The translations under genes and the position numbers were made by a program. 64,000 nucleotides of DNA from Metellina segmentata (taxonomy: Eukaryota > Arthropoda > Arachnida > Araneae > Tetragnathidae), in contig OX375883.1 in NCBI GenBank assembly GCA_947359465.1, forward strand, positions 95,864,293 through 95,928,292, in the 5' to 3' direction. The stretch's first letter is position 1; each line of letters opens with the position of its first letter. This document shows, one piece after another, positions 51,700-61,746 of the stretch. The notes below the pieces were generated by a model that saw only the letters and a list, made by a program, of their open reading frames with translations, had not been told where the DNA came from and did no database searches.

Positions 51700-54621
51700 A
51701 TGGAGTCACCCGTAGAGTCGCAGAAGACACCAACAGTTATGGTAAGAATGCTTGATACGCAAGATTCAGTTAGTGTCTCTTCTTGTGTTGAAAGTACGGA
51801 TCAAAATGTACCACTTGAAGCAATTGCATTCTCCAAGCAGGGCCTTCCAAATCTTGAAAACATCAAAGAGCCAACGAAAATCTATTCAAAATCTGCCAGG
51901 TTCAGTAATGTCAGTTCGTCGGAACTCATTACATCAGTCTATGACAAGTTCTCGCAGCCGACACAAATCCCCGAAAAATCAGATTGTTCCAACAATGCAT
52001 TAAGTTCAGGAAAGCAAAGCAAAAATTTAGTGAGCGAAGGTTTCGGATGCGACACTTGCGGGAAACTCTTCACTCGAAAGTTTGATCAAAAACGGCATCA
52101 GGCACTTCACACTGATGGACAGACAGTCCAATGTCCTGTTTGCAACAAAGTTTTGATAAGAGAGCAGAGTTTGAAAATATACATGCAAGGACTACATGGC
52201 TTAGAAAAACTGTATGAGTGTGATGTGTGCAAGAAAACATTTGCTCTAAAAACAAGGTTATTGCAACATAGTCGCATCCACGCTGTTAAAAAGCCTTTTA
52301 ATTGCGAAATCTGCAACAAAAGGTTTTCGAATCATTACCTCTTTAGAAGACATAGACGGGTCCACACAGGAAAGGAGCCGTATGAGTGTGAAGTGTGCAG
52401 GAAGGCATTTGCAGATCAAAGTAGTTTAAAAAGGCATCGTCGTAGCCACACAGGTGAGAAACCTTTTACTTGTGAAATATGTAATAAAGGATTTTCCATT
52501 ACTTCCAACTTAAGAAGACATAGACGCGTCCACACAGGTGAGGAGCCGTATGAGTGTGAAGTGTGCAGGAAGGCTTTTGCAGATCAAAATAGTTTAAAAA
52601 GGCATCGTCGTAGCCACACAGGTGAGAAACCTTTTACTTGTGAAATATGTAATAAAGGATTTTCCATTGCTTCCAACTTAAGAAGACATAGCCGTATCCA
52701 CACAGGAGAGGAGCCTTACAAATGTGAAGTGTGCAATAAGTCATTTTCCGATAAAAGTAATTTAAATGTACACAGTCGTATCCACACAAGTGAAAAACCT
52801 TTTACTTGTGAAGTATGCAGCAAAGGATTTTCGAGTATTTCCTTCTTAAAAAAACATAAACGAGTCCACAGAAGAGACAAGCCATTGTACTATGAACAGA
52901 GCGAGGAAACAATTGCGGATTTGCCTAATTTGAAAAGGCACATTCCTATCCATTCAGATGAGAAACATTTTACCCCTAAAATATGTAACAAAGAGTTTTT
53001 GAATATTTCTGCGTTGGAAACACATAAACGTGTCCACACAGGAGAGAATCCGTATGAGTGTGAAGTGTGCAAGAAGGCATTTTCAGATAAAGCTAATTTA
53101 AAAAGTCATCGTCGCGTCCACACTGGTGAGAAACCCAAGAGAAATTTAAAAAGACATCTTTCCATCCAGACAGAGGAGAAATCTTTGAATTGTGAAATAT
53201 GTGACAAAGGATTTTCTAGTATTTACAACTTAAGAAGACATAGACGTATCCACACAGGAGAGAAGCCTTACGATTGTGAAGTGTGCAATAAGTCATTTTC
53301 CAATAAAAGTAATTTAAATGCACACAGTCACAACCACACAGGTGTGAAACCTTTTACTTGTGAAGTATGCCACAAAGGATTTCTGAATGTATCCTTGTTG
53401 GGAAAACATAGACGAGTCCACACTGGAGAAAAGCCATATGAGTGTGAAATTTGCAAGAAGTCGTTTTCAGAGGAAGGGAATTTAAAAAGACACATTCGTA
53501 TCCACTCGGATGAGAAACATTTTACCCCTAAAATCTGTAACCAAGGATTTTCGAATAGGTTCAAAAGGTTTTTGGATGATAACATCTTAAGACGACATAG
53601 ACGTGTCCACACAGGAGAGGAGCCGTATGAGTGTGAAGTGTGCAAGAAGGTATTTTCGGAAAAAGGTATTTTAAATAGACATCGTCGCATCCACACAGGT
53701 GAGAAACCTTTTACTTGTGAAATATGTAACAAAGGATTTTCCTTTGTTTATAATTTAAGAAGACATAGACGTCTCCACACAGGAGACGAGCCTTACGAAT
53801 GTGAAGTTTGCAAAAAAAGCTTTTCTTTTTTGAGAAATTTAAAAAAACATCTTTGCAACCAGACAGAGGAGAAATCTTTGAATTGTGAAATATGTAACAA
53901 AGGATTTTCTAATATTTACAACTTAAGAAAACATAGACGTATCCACACAGGAGAGAAGCCTTACGATTGTGAAATGTGCAATAAGTCATTTTCCAATAAA
54001 AGTAATTTAAATGCACACAGTCACAACCACACAGGTGTGAAACCTTTTACTTGTGAAGTATGCCACAAAGGATTTCTGAATGTATCCTTGTTGGGAAAAC
54101 ATAGACGAGTACACACTGGAGAAAAGCCATATGAGTGTGAAATTTGCAAGAAGTCATTTTCAGAGAAAGGGAATTTAAAAAGACACATTCCTATCCACTC
54201 AGATGAGAAACATTTTATCCCTAAAATGTGTAACCAAGGATTTTCGAATAGTTTCAAAAGGTTTTTGGATCATAACATCTTAAGACGACATAGACGTGTC
54301 CACACAGGAAAGGAGGCGTATGAGTGTGAAGTGTGCAAGAAGGCATTTTCGGGGAAAGGTAGTTTAAATAGACATCGTCGCATCCACACAGGTGAGAAAC
54401 CTTTTACTTGTGACATATGTAACAAAGGATTTTCCTTTATTTCCAATTTAAGAAGACATATACGTATCCACACAGGAGAGAATCCGTATGAGTGTGAAGT
54501 GTGCAAGAAGTCATTTTCGGATAAAAGTAATTTAAATGCCCATAGTCGCATCCACACAGGGGTGAGAAGCCTTTTACTTGTGAAGTATTTAACAAAGAAT
54601 TTAGAAACAGTTTTCCCATAA
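51700..54621 (+). CDS. C2H2 zinc-finger protein C, about 30 finger units
   Basis: A 973-codon frame starts at ATG (MESPVESQKTP). The N-terminal ~115 residues are shared with B. About 30 finger units follow with TGEKP-type linkers; roughly two dozen are canonical. Degenerate ones include a unit without Cys pairs (EQSEETIADL), F-T-P-x-I-C units lacking the first Cys, a unit shortened to linker plus helix (EKPKRNLKRH), and HLCNQ endings. Two units carry a 7-residue insertion (FKRFLDD / FKRFLDH). A 168-bp pair duplication lies at 52375-52710 and a 693-bp block duplication at about 53140-54525. It is presumably a nuclear DNA-binding protein; its target is unknown. The last 24 residues are out of frame with older fingers. 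Confidence 0.88.
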   Translation: MESPVESQKTPTVMVRMLDTQDSVSVSSCVESTDQNVPLEAIAFSKQGLPNLENIKEPTKIYSKSARFSNVSSSELITSVYDKFSQPTQIPEKSDCSNNALSSGKQSKNLVSEGFGCDTCGKLFTRKFDQKRHQALHTDGQTVQCPVCNKVLIREQSLKIYMQGLHGLEKLYECDVCKKTFALKTRLLQHSRIHAVKKPFNCEICNKRFSNHYLFRRHRRVHTGKEPYECEVCRKAFADQSSLKRHRRSHTGEKPFTCEICNKGFSITSNLRRHRRVHTGEEPYECEVCRKAFADQNSLKRHRRSHTGEKPFTCEICNKGFSIASNLRRHSRIHTGEEPYKCEVCNKSFSDKSNLNVHSRIHTSEKPFTCEVCSKGFSSISFLKKHKRVHRRDKPLYYEQSEETIADLPNLKRHIPIHSDEKHFTPKICNKEFLNISALETHKRVHTGENPYECEVCKKAFSDKANLKSHRRVHTGEKPKRNLKRHLSIQTEEKSLNCEICDKGFSSIYNLRRHRRIHTGEKPYDCEVCNKSFSNKSNLNAHSHNHTGVKPFTCEVCHKGFLNVSLLGKHRRVHTGEKPYECEICKKSFSEEGNLKRHIRIHSDEKHFTPKICNQGFSNRFKRFLDDNILRRHRRVHTGEEPYECEVCKKVFSEKGILNRHRRIHTGEKPFTCEICNKGFSFVYNLRRHRRLHTGDEPYECEVCKKSFSFLRNLKKHLCNQTEEKSLNCEICNKGFSNIYNLRKHRRIHTGEKPYDCEMCNKSFSNKSNLNAHSHNHTGVKPFTCEVCHKGFLNVSLLGKHRRVHTGEKPYECEICKKSFSEKGNLKRHIPIHSDEKHFIPKMCNQGFSNSFKRFLDHNILRRHRRVHTGKEAYECEVCKKAFSGKGSLNRHRRIHTGEKPFTCDICNKGFSFISNLRRHIRIHTGENPYECEVCKKSFSDKSNLNAHSRIHTGVRSLLLVKYLTKNLETVFP

Positions 54622-55070
54622 AAGCACATATACGTATACGCACTCGAGAAAAACCACACGTGTGTGAAATAAGCAAGAAGCGCTTTTCGCTAAGTGTAAA
54701 CTTACGAAGACATTTAGATATCCACACAGAAGAAAAACCATACCAGTGTGAAGTATGCACAACATTCTTTTCGCGATATTCGTACTTACGAAAAGATATA
54801 CTTTTTCACAGAGAAGAAAAGCCATACGAATGTGAAATATGTCTGAAACGTTTTTCGCACTAGTCGCATTTCCGACAGCATATACCTACCCACACTGAAA
54901 TGAAACCGTATGAGCATGAAATATGTTTGAAACGATTTTCACGAAATTCATATTTGCGTACACGTATACGTATGCACACTAAAACTAAGTTATTTATAAG
55001 AAATATGTATGAAACGTTTTTCATGCAGTAGTATCTTGCGAAAGGATACACATATCCACACTGTACTGAT
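54622..55070 (+). pseudogene. Fossil zinc fingers behind gene C
   Basis: Directly after the stop, another frame continues with finger-like sequence: CEISKKRFSLSVNLRRHLDI, CEVCTTFFSRYSYLRK and CEICLKRFSH (54660-54863). More eroded pieces run to 55070. Together with the shifted end of gene C they show that the array was once longer. Confidence 0.8.
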
Positions 55071-55640
55071 TATTATACCCAATTTTGATCTGGAAATCAA
55101 TATCCAGGTTCGATCGGAATAAGTGGAGTTCTCAATCGGTATCGTATAGAAATACGGACATACCTTTAAATATAGTGACCACCAAGGTGAAGTGAGGCAT
55201 CGGGATCTGCAGGCTCCTTCCTTCTGAAATCTGTGTTTCGTATGTTGGTGAACGACAGTAAAGTCAGCTTGATTCTGGTTAGTAACTTCGTTTAATTTTC
55301 ATTCAATTCGTCGGTGGTACAGCTCTTAATTGTAGAGTTACCATATTTTTAGAAATAGGCGGCCACCTCGGAAAAAGCCCCTGAGCCCCCTCCGAAACTC
55401 TGTGTGCTTCGCCCCGAACTTGGTCAGGGGGCAATCCTTCTATGGGCCGAGTGACATTGCGCCACTTCAGCTATCAACCCCATTGGGTGAAGGGTGAAAG
55501 CGCACCCGTTCGAATTTCTCGGTATCGAGGGGTGAGTAACTTGGTTTCTCCTCAAATTCAGGGATTTGTTAGGGGACTAGACATTGAAACAAATAGCTTG
55601 CAGGTTGTGTTTCCCTGCATTTAGGGCTCAACAATATTAG
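55071..55640. other. C-specific insertion of unknown type
   Basis: It separates two fossil-finger blocks that are contiguous in the B unit. The middle (55190-55540) is richer in G and C (CCCCTGAGCCCCCTCCG, CAGGGGGCAATCC). No coding motif, inverted ends or target duplication was found. Confidence 0.45.
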
Positions 55641-55960
55641 ATGTGATTGTCATATCACACACTCTAAAGAACCATAAGAATGTAAAATATGTAGAAAACG
55701 ATTTTTGCAAATTTCGAACCTACGACCACGCATACTTATCCACGCTGAAGAAAAGCCATTCGAGTGTGGAATATGTATAAAACTTTATCCACGATATTCA
55801 TATTTGCAAACACATACACTTACCCACGCTGACGGTAAGCCATATGGGTGTTAAATATGCAGGAAATTCTTCTCCCAAAGTTCTCATTTACGAAAACATA
55901 TTCTTATCCACAGTAGAGAGCCGTAGGTGTGTGAAATAATCTTGAAAATATTTTTGCAAT
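55641..55960 (+). pseudogene. Fossil zinc fingers, second block behind gene C
   Basis: It aligns with 35820-36110 of the B unit: remnants of CEICMKR-type fingers (ATTCGAGTGTGGAATATGTA and CATATGGGTGTTAAATATGC) with stops. Confidence 0.7.
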
Positions 55961-56664
55961 ATTCGCATAATGATTATATAGACTTGTAGCGACTTGTATA
56001 GACCAACTTAGCTACCACTACAAAAAATAACTTACGATTGAATAGTGTATATATCAGTGTAACTCTACTCTCCTTCATGACTTTCGGCTTGCTATGGACT
56101 TAAGCTGACCTAAGCAAAACCATACATCTGTGAAGTATTCATGGAAGGTTTTAAAAAAGTTCGAACTTAAAAATACAAACTTGTCAATTTAAAAGTTAAT
56201 CCGTATGAGTGAATTGTCCAAGAAAACTTTTTCCCAGAGCAGGCCAGTGTTTACTACGATATAGACTCCTCTACTGCAAATCTTTTCCAAGGAATCCTTC
56301 ATATGGTGCCCAGTGATAAAATGGAAAATTACTTCTTTTAAAAAATAATTTTTTGTCTAAATTCTTTGATATGTTTTATGTTTATACAGTGAGAACATGT
56401 TCATCAAGTTTTTAGTGTTTGTGAACTATATTGTTTGTAGTGCTATCTCTTTAGTATGTGAATATAACTCTAATAGTTATATCTTTTTTCCGTCTTTGTA
56501 TGAAAATAAATATAATTTTTTGAAATTTGGAATGAGTGAAATGTGAGTGACATACAGTAATCTCTTCTATTACAAAAGCAAGTGTTTCTCTATCTGTGTC
56601 CTGTACGCAGTGTCAAGACGAATCTATGGCACTTACAATAATGAAATTCGACCCACAGGTAGTC
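55961..56664 (+). repeat. Shared 3' flank of the gene C unit, then unit-specific sequence
   Basis: Up to about 56330 it is collinear with 36111-36455. 56330-56660 has no match seen in the B unit, where a different 2.75-kb stretch occupies this position. Confidence 0.6.
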
Positions 56665-58490
56665 TGAATTTTTTGTGGGGATATTGAAAATTTCCTATGT
56701 TTCAAGAATGGAAAAATGACTTAGATATGTGTCTCATCGCATGTATCTGTAAACTACTGTTTACAGTGATGAAGTTTCTAAACATTTTTTTTTTATCAAT
56801 CTAATGCTTTAGTTTCTTTGGATTTTAACATCATATTACAAAACACTAATTTAGGAGCTGTTTGTAATTATAATCTGTTTCGAATTTTGTTGTGAATAAA
56901 TGCAAATTTTGAAGGGAAAAAAACGTATAACACATGCAGTTGAACCAGGACATCCTTGAAGATGTCCTATTAGTTACAGAAAGTTTGAATCTATCCCATT
57001 CCTTTTTTAGGTTTTTCTGAAAGAGAAAAGTGATGCACTGTTAATATTTTCAGGAAATAAAATTAAGCACAGTCATAAACAATTGGTATAACTCCGTATA
57101 AATGAATTCTTTCTTTAAAATTGAGTGGAAAAGATTTTACTAACAGGTTAAATTGTGTTGTACTAGAAATATGAAGATTTACAGAGTAATTAACAGAATA
57201 ATAATAAAAAACTAACAAAAATTATACTTTAATTTTATATATGTTATAGAAATTTATATTTTTTTAGCCCAAACTCTTGTATCTCATTCACCATAATTTC
57301 TCCCAGACATGGTTGCTGCTACAGCTTCTTAAATGTGTTAAATCTGCATTTGTTAATGGAAATCAGCGACCATCTTGGACTACGATGTTCATTCCGATAT
57401 TTATCACTTTGGTTTGTGTGGAAGTTTAGAGAGGGTGCCAGCTCAGGTATTTCCTCGTCATCTGAACGTGTTTCAAAATTACATGGTGTTGTCCTTGGAT
57501 CTTGGGAGGGATCCATTTCACCGTGAACTTGTTTCGTGCACTTTTTAAATAGCTAATATTAAATGTTTTTCTTGGTCAAAAATACAAACTTTTCGACAAT
57601 TGCAACCTATAAATATTGAAGTAATGAGGAAAGTAGTCTATTTTTTAGAGGTTTTGTGTGCATTTTAAATTGGATGTGTTGACATTATGAAGGCACCTGT
57701 TTTTGACATGTTTCCATGAAACTTTATACTAATTCTATGTAATAAACTATTTACAAAATATGCAAAAGAAAGAACACAACTGCAAAAATGTTTTGGAAAA
57801 AGCAATTAATAAAAATTCTAGGTCTGAATGTCACAGTGTTCAATATCCAGATAAGTACTTGATTGAGCTCACTAGTTTTTTTAAGTACCCTATTATCTTC
57901 TCAGTTGGTCTAAGGTTTATAATAAATCGTAGATAATATTTAGTTACTTGAAAAATACTTTAGGCAAAAATTTATAAATTGGAGTGGCGTCTTTATCAAC
58001 CGTCAGTGTGTACCATCGTTTTTTGTTTCTCTCGGGTTTAAAATCTTCAATTGGTATTTTCCCATCATTGTGTGTATAAGGAATTGTTAAAGAAAAAGGA
58101 ATATAATATTATGATAGTCAATGTTGAGACAAAGCAGATTACAAAAAGACATTTAATAAAACGAAAATACGATAGCGATGATCAAACAAGCGAACACTCT
58201 TTCAATGACAACAAGCTACTACTGTTGCCACTCATCTTCTAGTAATGAAACAATTTTCTTTTATGTAACGCGATATGATGTATAATTGGACTTTACGATA
58301 GGAATCTTTGGCCATGCATGTTGTGGTTAATTCAACCAATAAATTCCGAACCACCATTTTTCCATTTGTAAGAGTCTCTGTAGAGAATCCTCGCCCTTCA
58401 TCAGGGTATAAAAATATTACAATTTAGAAAAATTAAAATTTTTATTTAAACGGATTTTTATGATTTTAAATAATACCTGCCTGTAGTCTT
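56665..58490 (+). repeat. Segmental duplication block, C unit (partner 39215-40840)
   Basis: Same order and orientation as the B block. It contains an extra ~235 bp (about 58068-58305) with a 63-codon frame (KQITKRHLIKRKYDSDDQ inside) not found in B. It is either an insertion here or a deletion in B. Confidence 0.85.
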
Positions 58491-59570
58491 ATTTTTGAGA
58501 AAAAATATCACCTATAGGAAATAAAATGAACTTTTGCAACTAAAATTCATAAATTATTATAACTTCTCGTTGATATTTAGCTTGCAAAAACATTTATTTG
58601 TAAGTAAATGGTAAAATTCAAATTTTCTAAGTATTGGTAATTATTTTAAAGTATGAAAATAGGGTTTATACATAACATACGAAAATAAAGCTGTATGAGC
58701 AGAATAGAATAAGTGTGATAGCATTCCTTAGAACATGTCATAGAGATGAATTTTTTTGTTTGAAATAAAAAAATTAACTCACCTTTTTAAATAGCTTTCC
58801 ATTTCAATTAAATAATCTATTTTGTTAATATACGCACTCAATTATCAGATGGGTGAATTAAATTTTAGGTTTCAAAGTTCAATTCCATAAATAGAGGATA
58901 GCAATGGAAAGAATTCCGATGGATCAATACACGAAATTTCCCAATTCGATTTAAATAAAACCTAACCAACATCACTAAAAACAAAATGAAAAAAAAAAAC
59001 CTCCTAATAATTGTAAAAATTTGTGTATAAAATCGGAATGTTTTTATCAGACTACAGAAAATGTTTTCATTGTGCTATGTCTATTTTTTTCATAAACAGA
59101 CCACTTAACTTGTTTGATAGAGTTCTTAACTTATTTGCAGGAAACAACAATCTTGTTCAGTTATCTCATTTTCAATGTTAATACATTTAATGCAGAAAGA
59201 AAATTGAAATTTAAAATTTTGATTTAAGTAAATGATTTTTTAAAATAAAAATCGCTACATTTTCACGGCTTGTTCGATTTTGTATATCCTGTCATAAAAG
59301 GCTTCTACTTCGAATCTTTTTCTCTGATGCAGCGAAGAGCCCAGCTGGTGTCAGTCCAACAATTCTCGTCTTAATCTGGAACTATTAAATTAAAATTTTT
59401 GTCTCTTGACATTCAAGCAATCGTTTAAGGAATTCGAGTAATAAACTATCCGTAATTTTGTTGTTTGAGTATCCTTTTTAAATACAGGTGGGGCATGTAA
59501 TACAAATACTGATTTCCATTATCCTAATAACTCATTTGTATCTGCTCTTTAATTACTGAATCATAATTTA
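58491..59570 (+). repeat. Segmental duplication block and boundary copy 3, C unit
   Basis: It matches 42130-43075, including ATCCTAATAACTCATTTGTA at about 59520. Similarity ends near 59570, where a fragment resembling the CAGGGTGG element (CCGGGAATTTAGG) begins. Confidence 0.82.
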
Positions 59571-60399
59571 ACATGGTTGGGACATACCGGGAATTTAGGA
59601 AACTTTGATTCTGGAAAGATTAGGGAAAATTTTATAACTTAATGGTGGCTCCCAGAGCGTAATCTTTTTCGAAAGCAAAACATTTATTTCTGATTCTGCA
59701 AGATGGCTGACAGATCGCGTCCGCGTTTAATAAAACTCATTTTACAGCGAAGCAGATTGCTTTTAAACTAGCCATTCCTGTACAAGAATTTGCATTTAGG
59801 CCCCTTAATTAATTAGATATCATTTCAGAAAATTCGTTACTTACATCATCAAAAATAATATCTTTAACGATATTGTATGCTATTGAAATAATAGAGCGAT
59901 TGGACAGTCGTTCTTGTCCGATTGTTAATATTAAATAATTTTTTATTCATTTCAACTTACTAAAACGCCTCACACGAAGCAATAGACACGGGAAGAGTTG
60001 GAACTATTCGAAGAGCGACATTGATATTTAGGTAAGACTCAATTAAACCAAAATCATGAAGAGCCTGTAGAATATTAAGCTGAGATGCAGTTTCTATATT
60101 TTGTATAAGAGTCGTTACTCAAAACTTTCAATTTCACACGTGAATTCGTACTTTTTTAAATCTTTACTATATTTAATAGCGAGATCTACAGCCAATTTTT
60201 TTTTAATCGGCAATACTCATGTTTTATAAAGACAAACCATAGAGAAAGCAAAAATCGTCACAGGTAGTTCATTTTTTGATAACGCCACTCTATTTGAGAC
60301 AATAGTGTGTCAAGGACACTGTAAATTTGTATTTAAAATAATTCTTCAGGTGTCAAGTTACTTCCACCATCTGTCGTTGCATCTATTTCCATTATCTTA
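59571..60399. other. Non-coding, mostly unrecognised
   Basis: The first ~70 bp look like an eroded CAGGGTGG element end. The rest shows no coding motif. Confidence 0.4.
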
Positions 60400-60838
60400 A
60401 CTCTTCTCTCTCTTTGGGCCCCCTTCCAAAATGGGCCCTGTGCGTGAGCACCTGCCTAGTTACGGCACAGGTGGCTCCACACCTGTAATGTAGAAACAAT
60501 ATCTTTCAAATTGGAAGAAATAAGAATTGCCCTACCTCATTTGTGTCCCGGGTGAGAAGCAATCTTTCTGACCCTCGAAACTTCACTCAAACTCTAGAAT
60601 ACGCAAGGAAAATCCACTCAAGAACACAAGGAGACGAGTTCTCTAAGTTAAAAATTATAGATTTGAAATAGAAAGAATATTACACTTATATTTACAGAGA
60701 CGCACTGGGTGACACACACTATTCATTCAAAACAACAGCATGAAAGGTGGTAAACATCGAAAAAGTTCCCTTTTTCTCCTTTTAACCGCGCGTGAGCGGC
60801 AGGTCTCCCTACTCGAGAACAGGTTCGCATTCGCGACA
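60400..60838 (-). repeat. BEL/Pao 3' LTR (left limit approximate)
   Basis: On the minus strand, the purine tract GGAGGGAGGAGA is followed by TGTCGCGAATGCGAACC, a normal LTR start. The other end was not fixed; it could lie near 60485 (TGTAATGTAG on the plus strand) or further left. Confidence 0.55.
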
Positions 60839-60850
60839 TCTCCTCCCTCC
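60839..60850 (-). promoter_or_regulatory. Polypurine tract of the BEL element
   Basis: GGAGGGAGGAGA on the minus strand, directly before the TGT of the LTR. Confidence 0.65.
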
Positions 60851-60859
60851 ACTGAGTAT

Positions 60860-61741
60860 CTGGTTTATGAAACTCAGGAATCAGTTTTAGTCCTAAAAGG
60901 CGGACAAGTCTTAAAGTTAGTCCAAATCTTGACTTTCGAATTCGGTTTTTTGGTTTTGGAGATTCTATTTAGACAGGCACGGTACCAGAAAAGTCCACAG
61001 AAGAGGAATCTTGTTCTTGATCTTCCACATTCGGTTGTGAATCTCCCTCTGGAACTGATGGTTCTTCAGATGCTCGTATCTCCAAAGGGTACAATCTTTA
61101 CACAAGCTGTAAGAAGGATCTCGTTTTAGTTTTGACTTCAACGACTCGCACTTTACCATCTTTCCTAGGAAGTAACTTCATAACTTTAGCTAATGGTCAG
61201 TTGGATCTTTTAGAATTACTATCCCCAACTAGGACTATGTCTATTACTTCAATGTTAAATTCTCTTCGTACCCTGGAAAAGTCTCTAAGTTGGCCTAGAA
61301 ACTCGATTCTTAAACGTTCCTGAGCTCCTGGCGTAGCCTTTGTTTATAAGCAAATCGCCTGTTTGCCTTGTTGGCATCGATCAGATCTATGTCAAGAACT
61401 CCTGTTTCCCTGATTTCCTGTAAGAACATGGCAGGAGTCAGAGCTATAAGATCATCACTGTCTTCGGAAAGATACGTTAATGGTCTGGCATTAATAACGC
61501 TTTCAGCATCGCCAAGAATCGTGTACAGCTCTTCACACTGCAGACAAGCCTTTCCCAGGATTCTTCTAAGTATGTTCTTTAACATACCGATCAGGCGTTC
61601 CCAAAATCCACCCCACCATGGTGCAGAAGGAAGATTAAATTTCCAGTTGATGCTCTTTTCTGAAGCATAATCTTGTAACATTTTCCAATCAACCGTTTTC
61701 AACTCGTTGGATGTTCCAAGTAGATTGCTGTAAGACTTCAT
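60860..61741 (-). pseudogene. BEL/Pao integrase C-terminal part
   Basis: An open frame (61310-61741) encodes WKFNLPSAPWWGGFWERLIG, then NARPLTYLSEDSDDLIALTP and AMFLQEI. These are the hallmark integrase C-terminal words of BEL/Pao elements, including the catalytic Glu in the WER motif. Downstream the protein continues in another frame (LGQLRDFSRVRREFN, then KVRVVEVKTKTRSFLQLV) with stops near 61210 and 61085. The 5' part of the element is missing: BEL sequence stops at about 61741, where a LINE begins. Confidence 0.88.
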
Positions 61742-61746
61742 GTCAC

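Noticed and set aside
61368..61670. 100-codon plus-strand frame over the BEL integrase
   Set aside because: It is antisense to a clear integrase reading frame.
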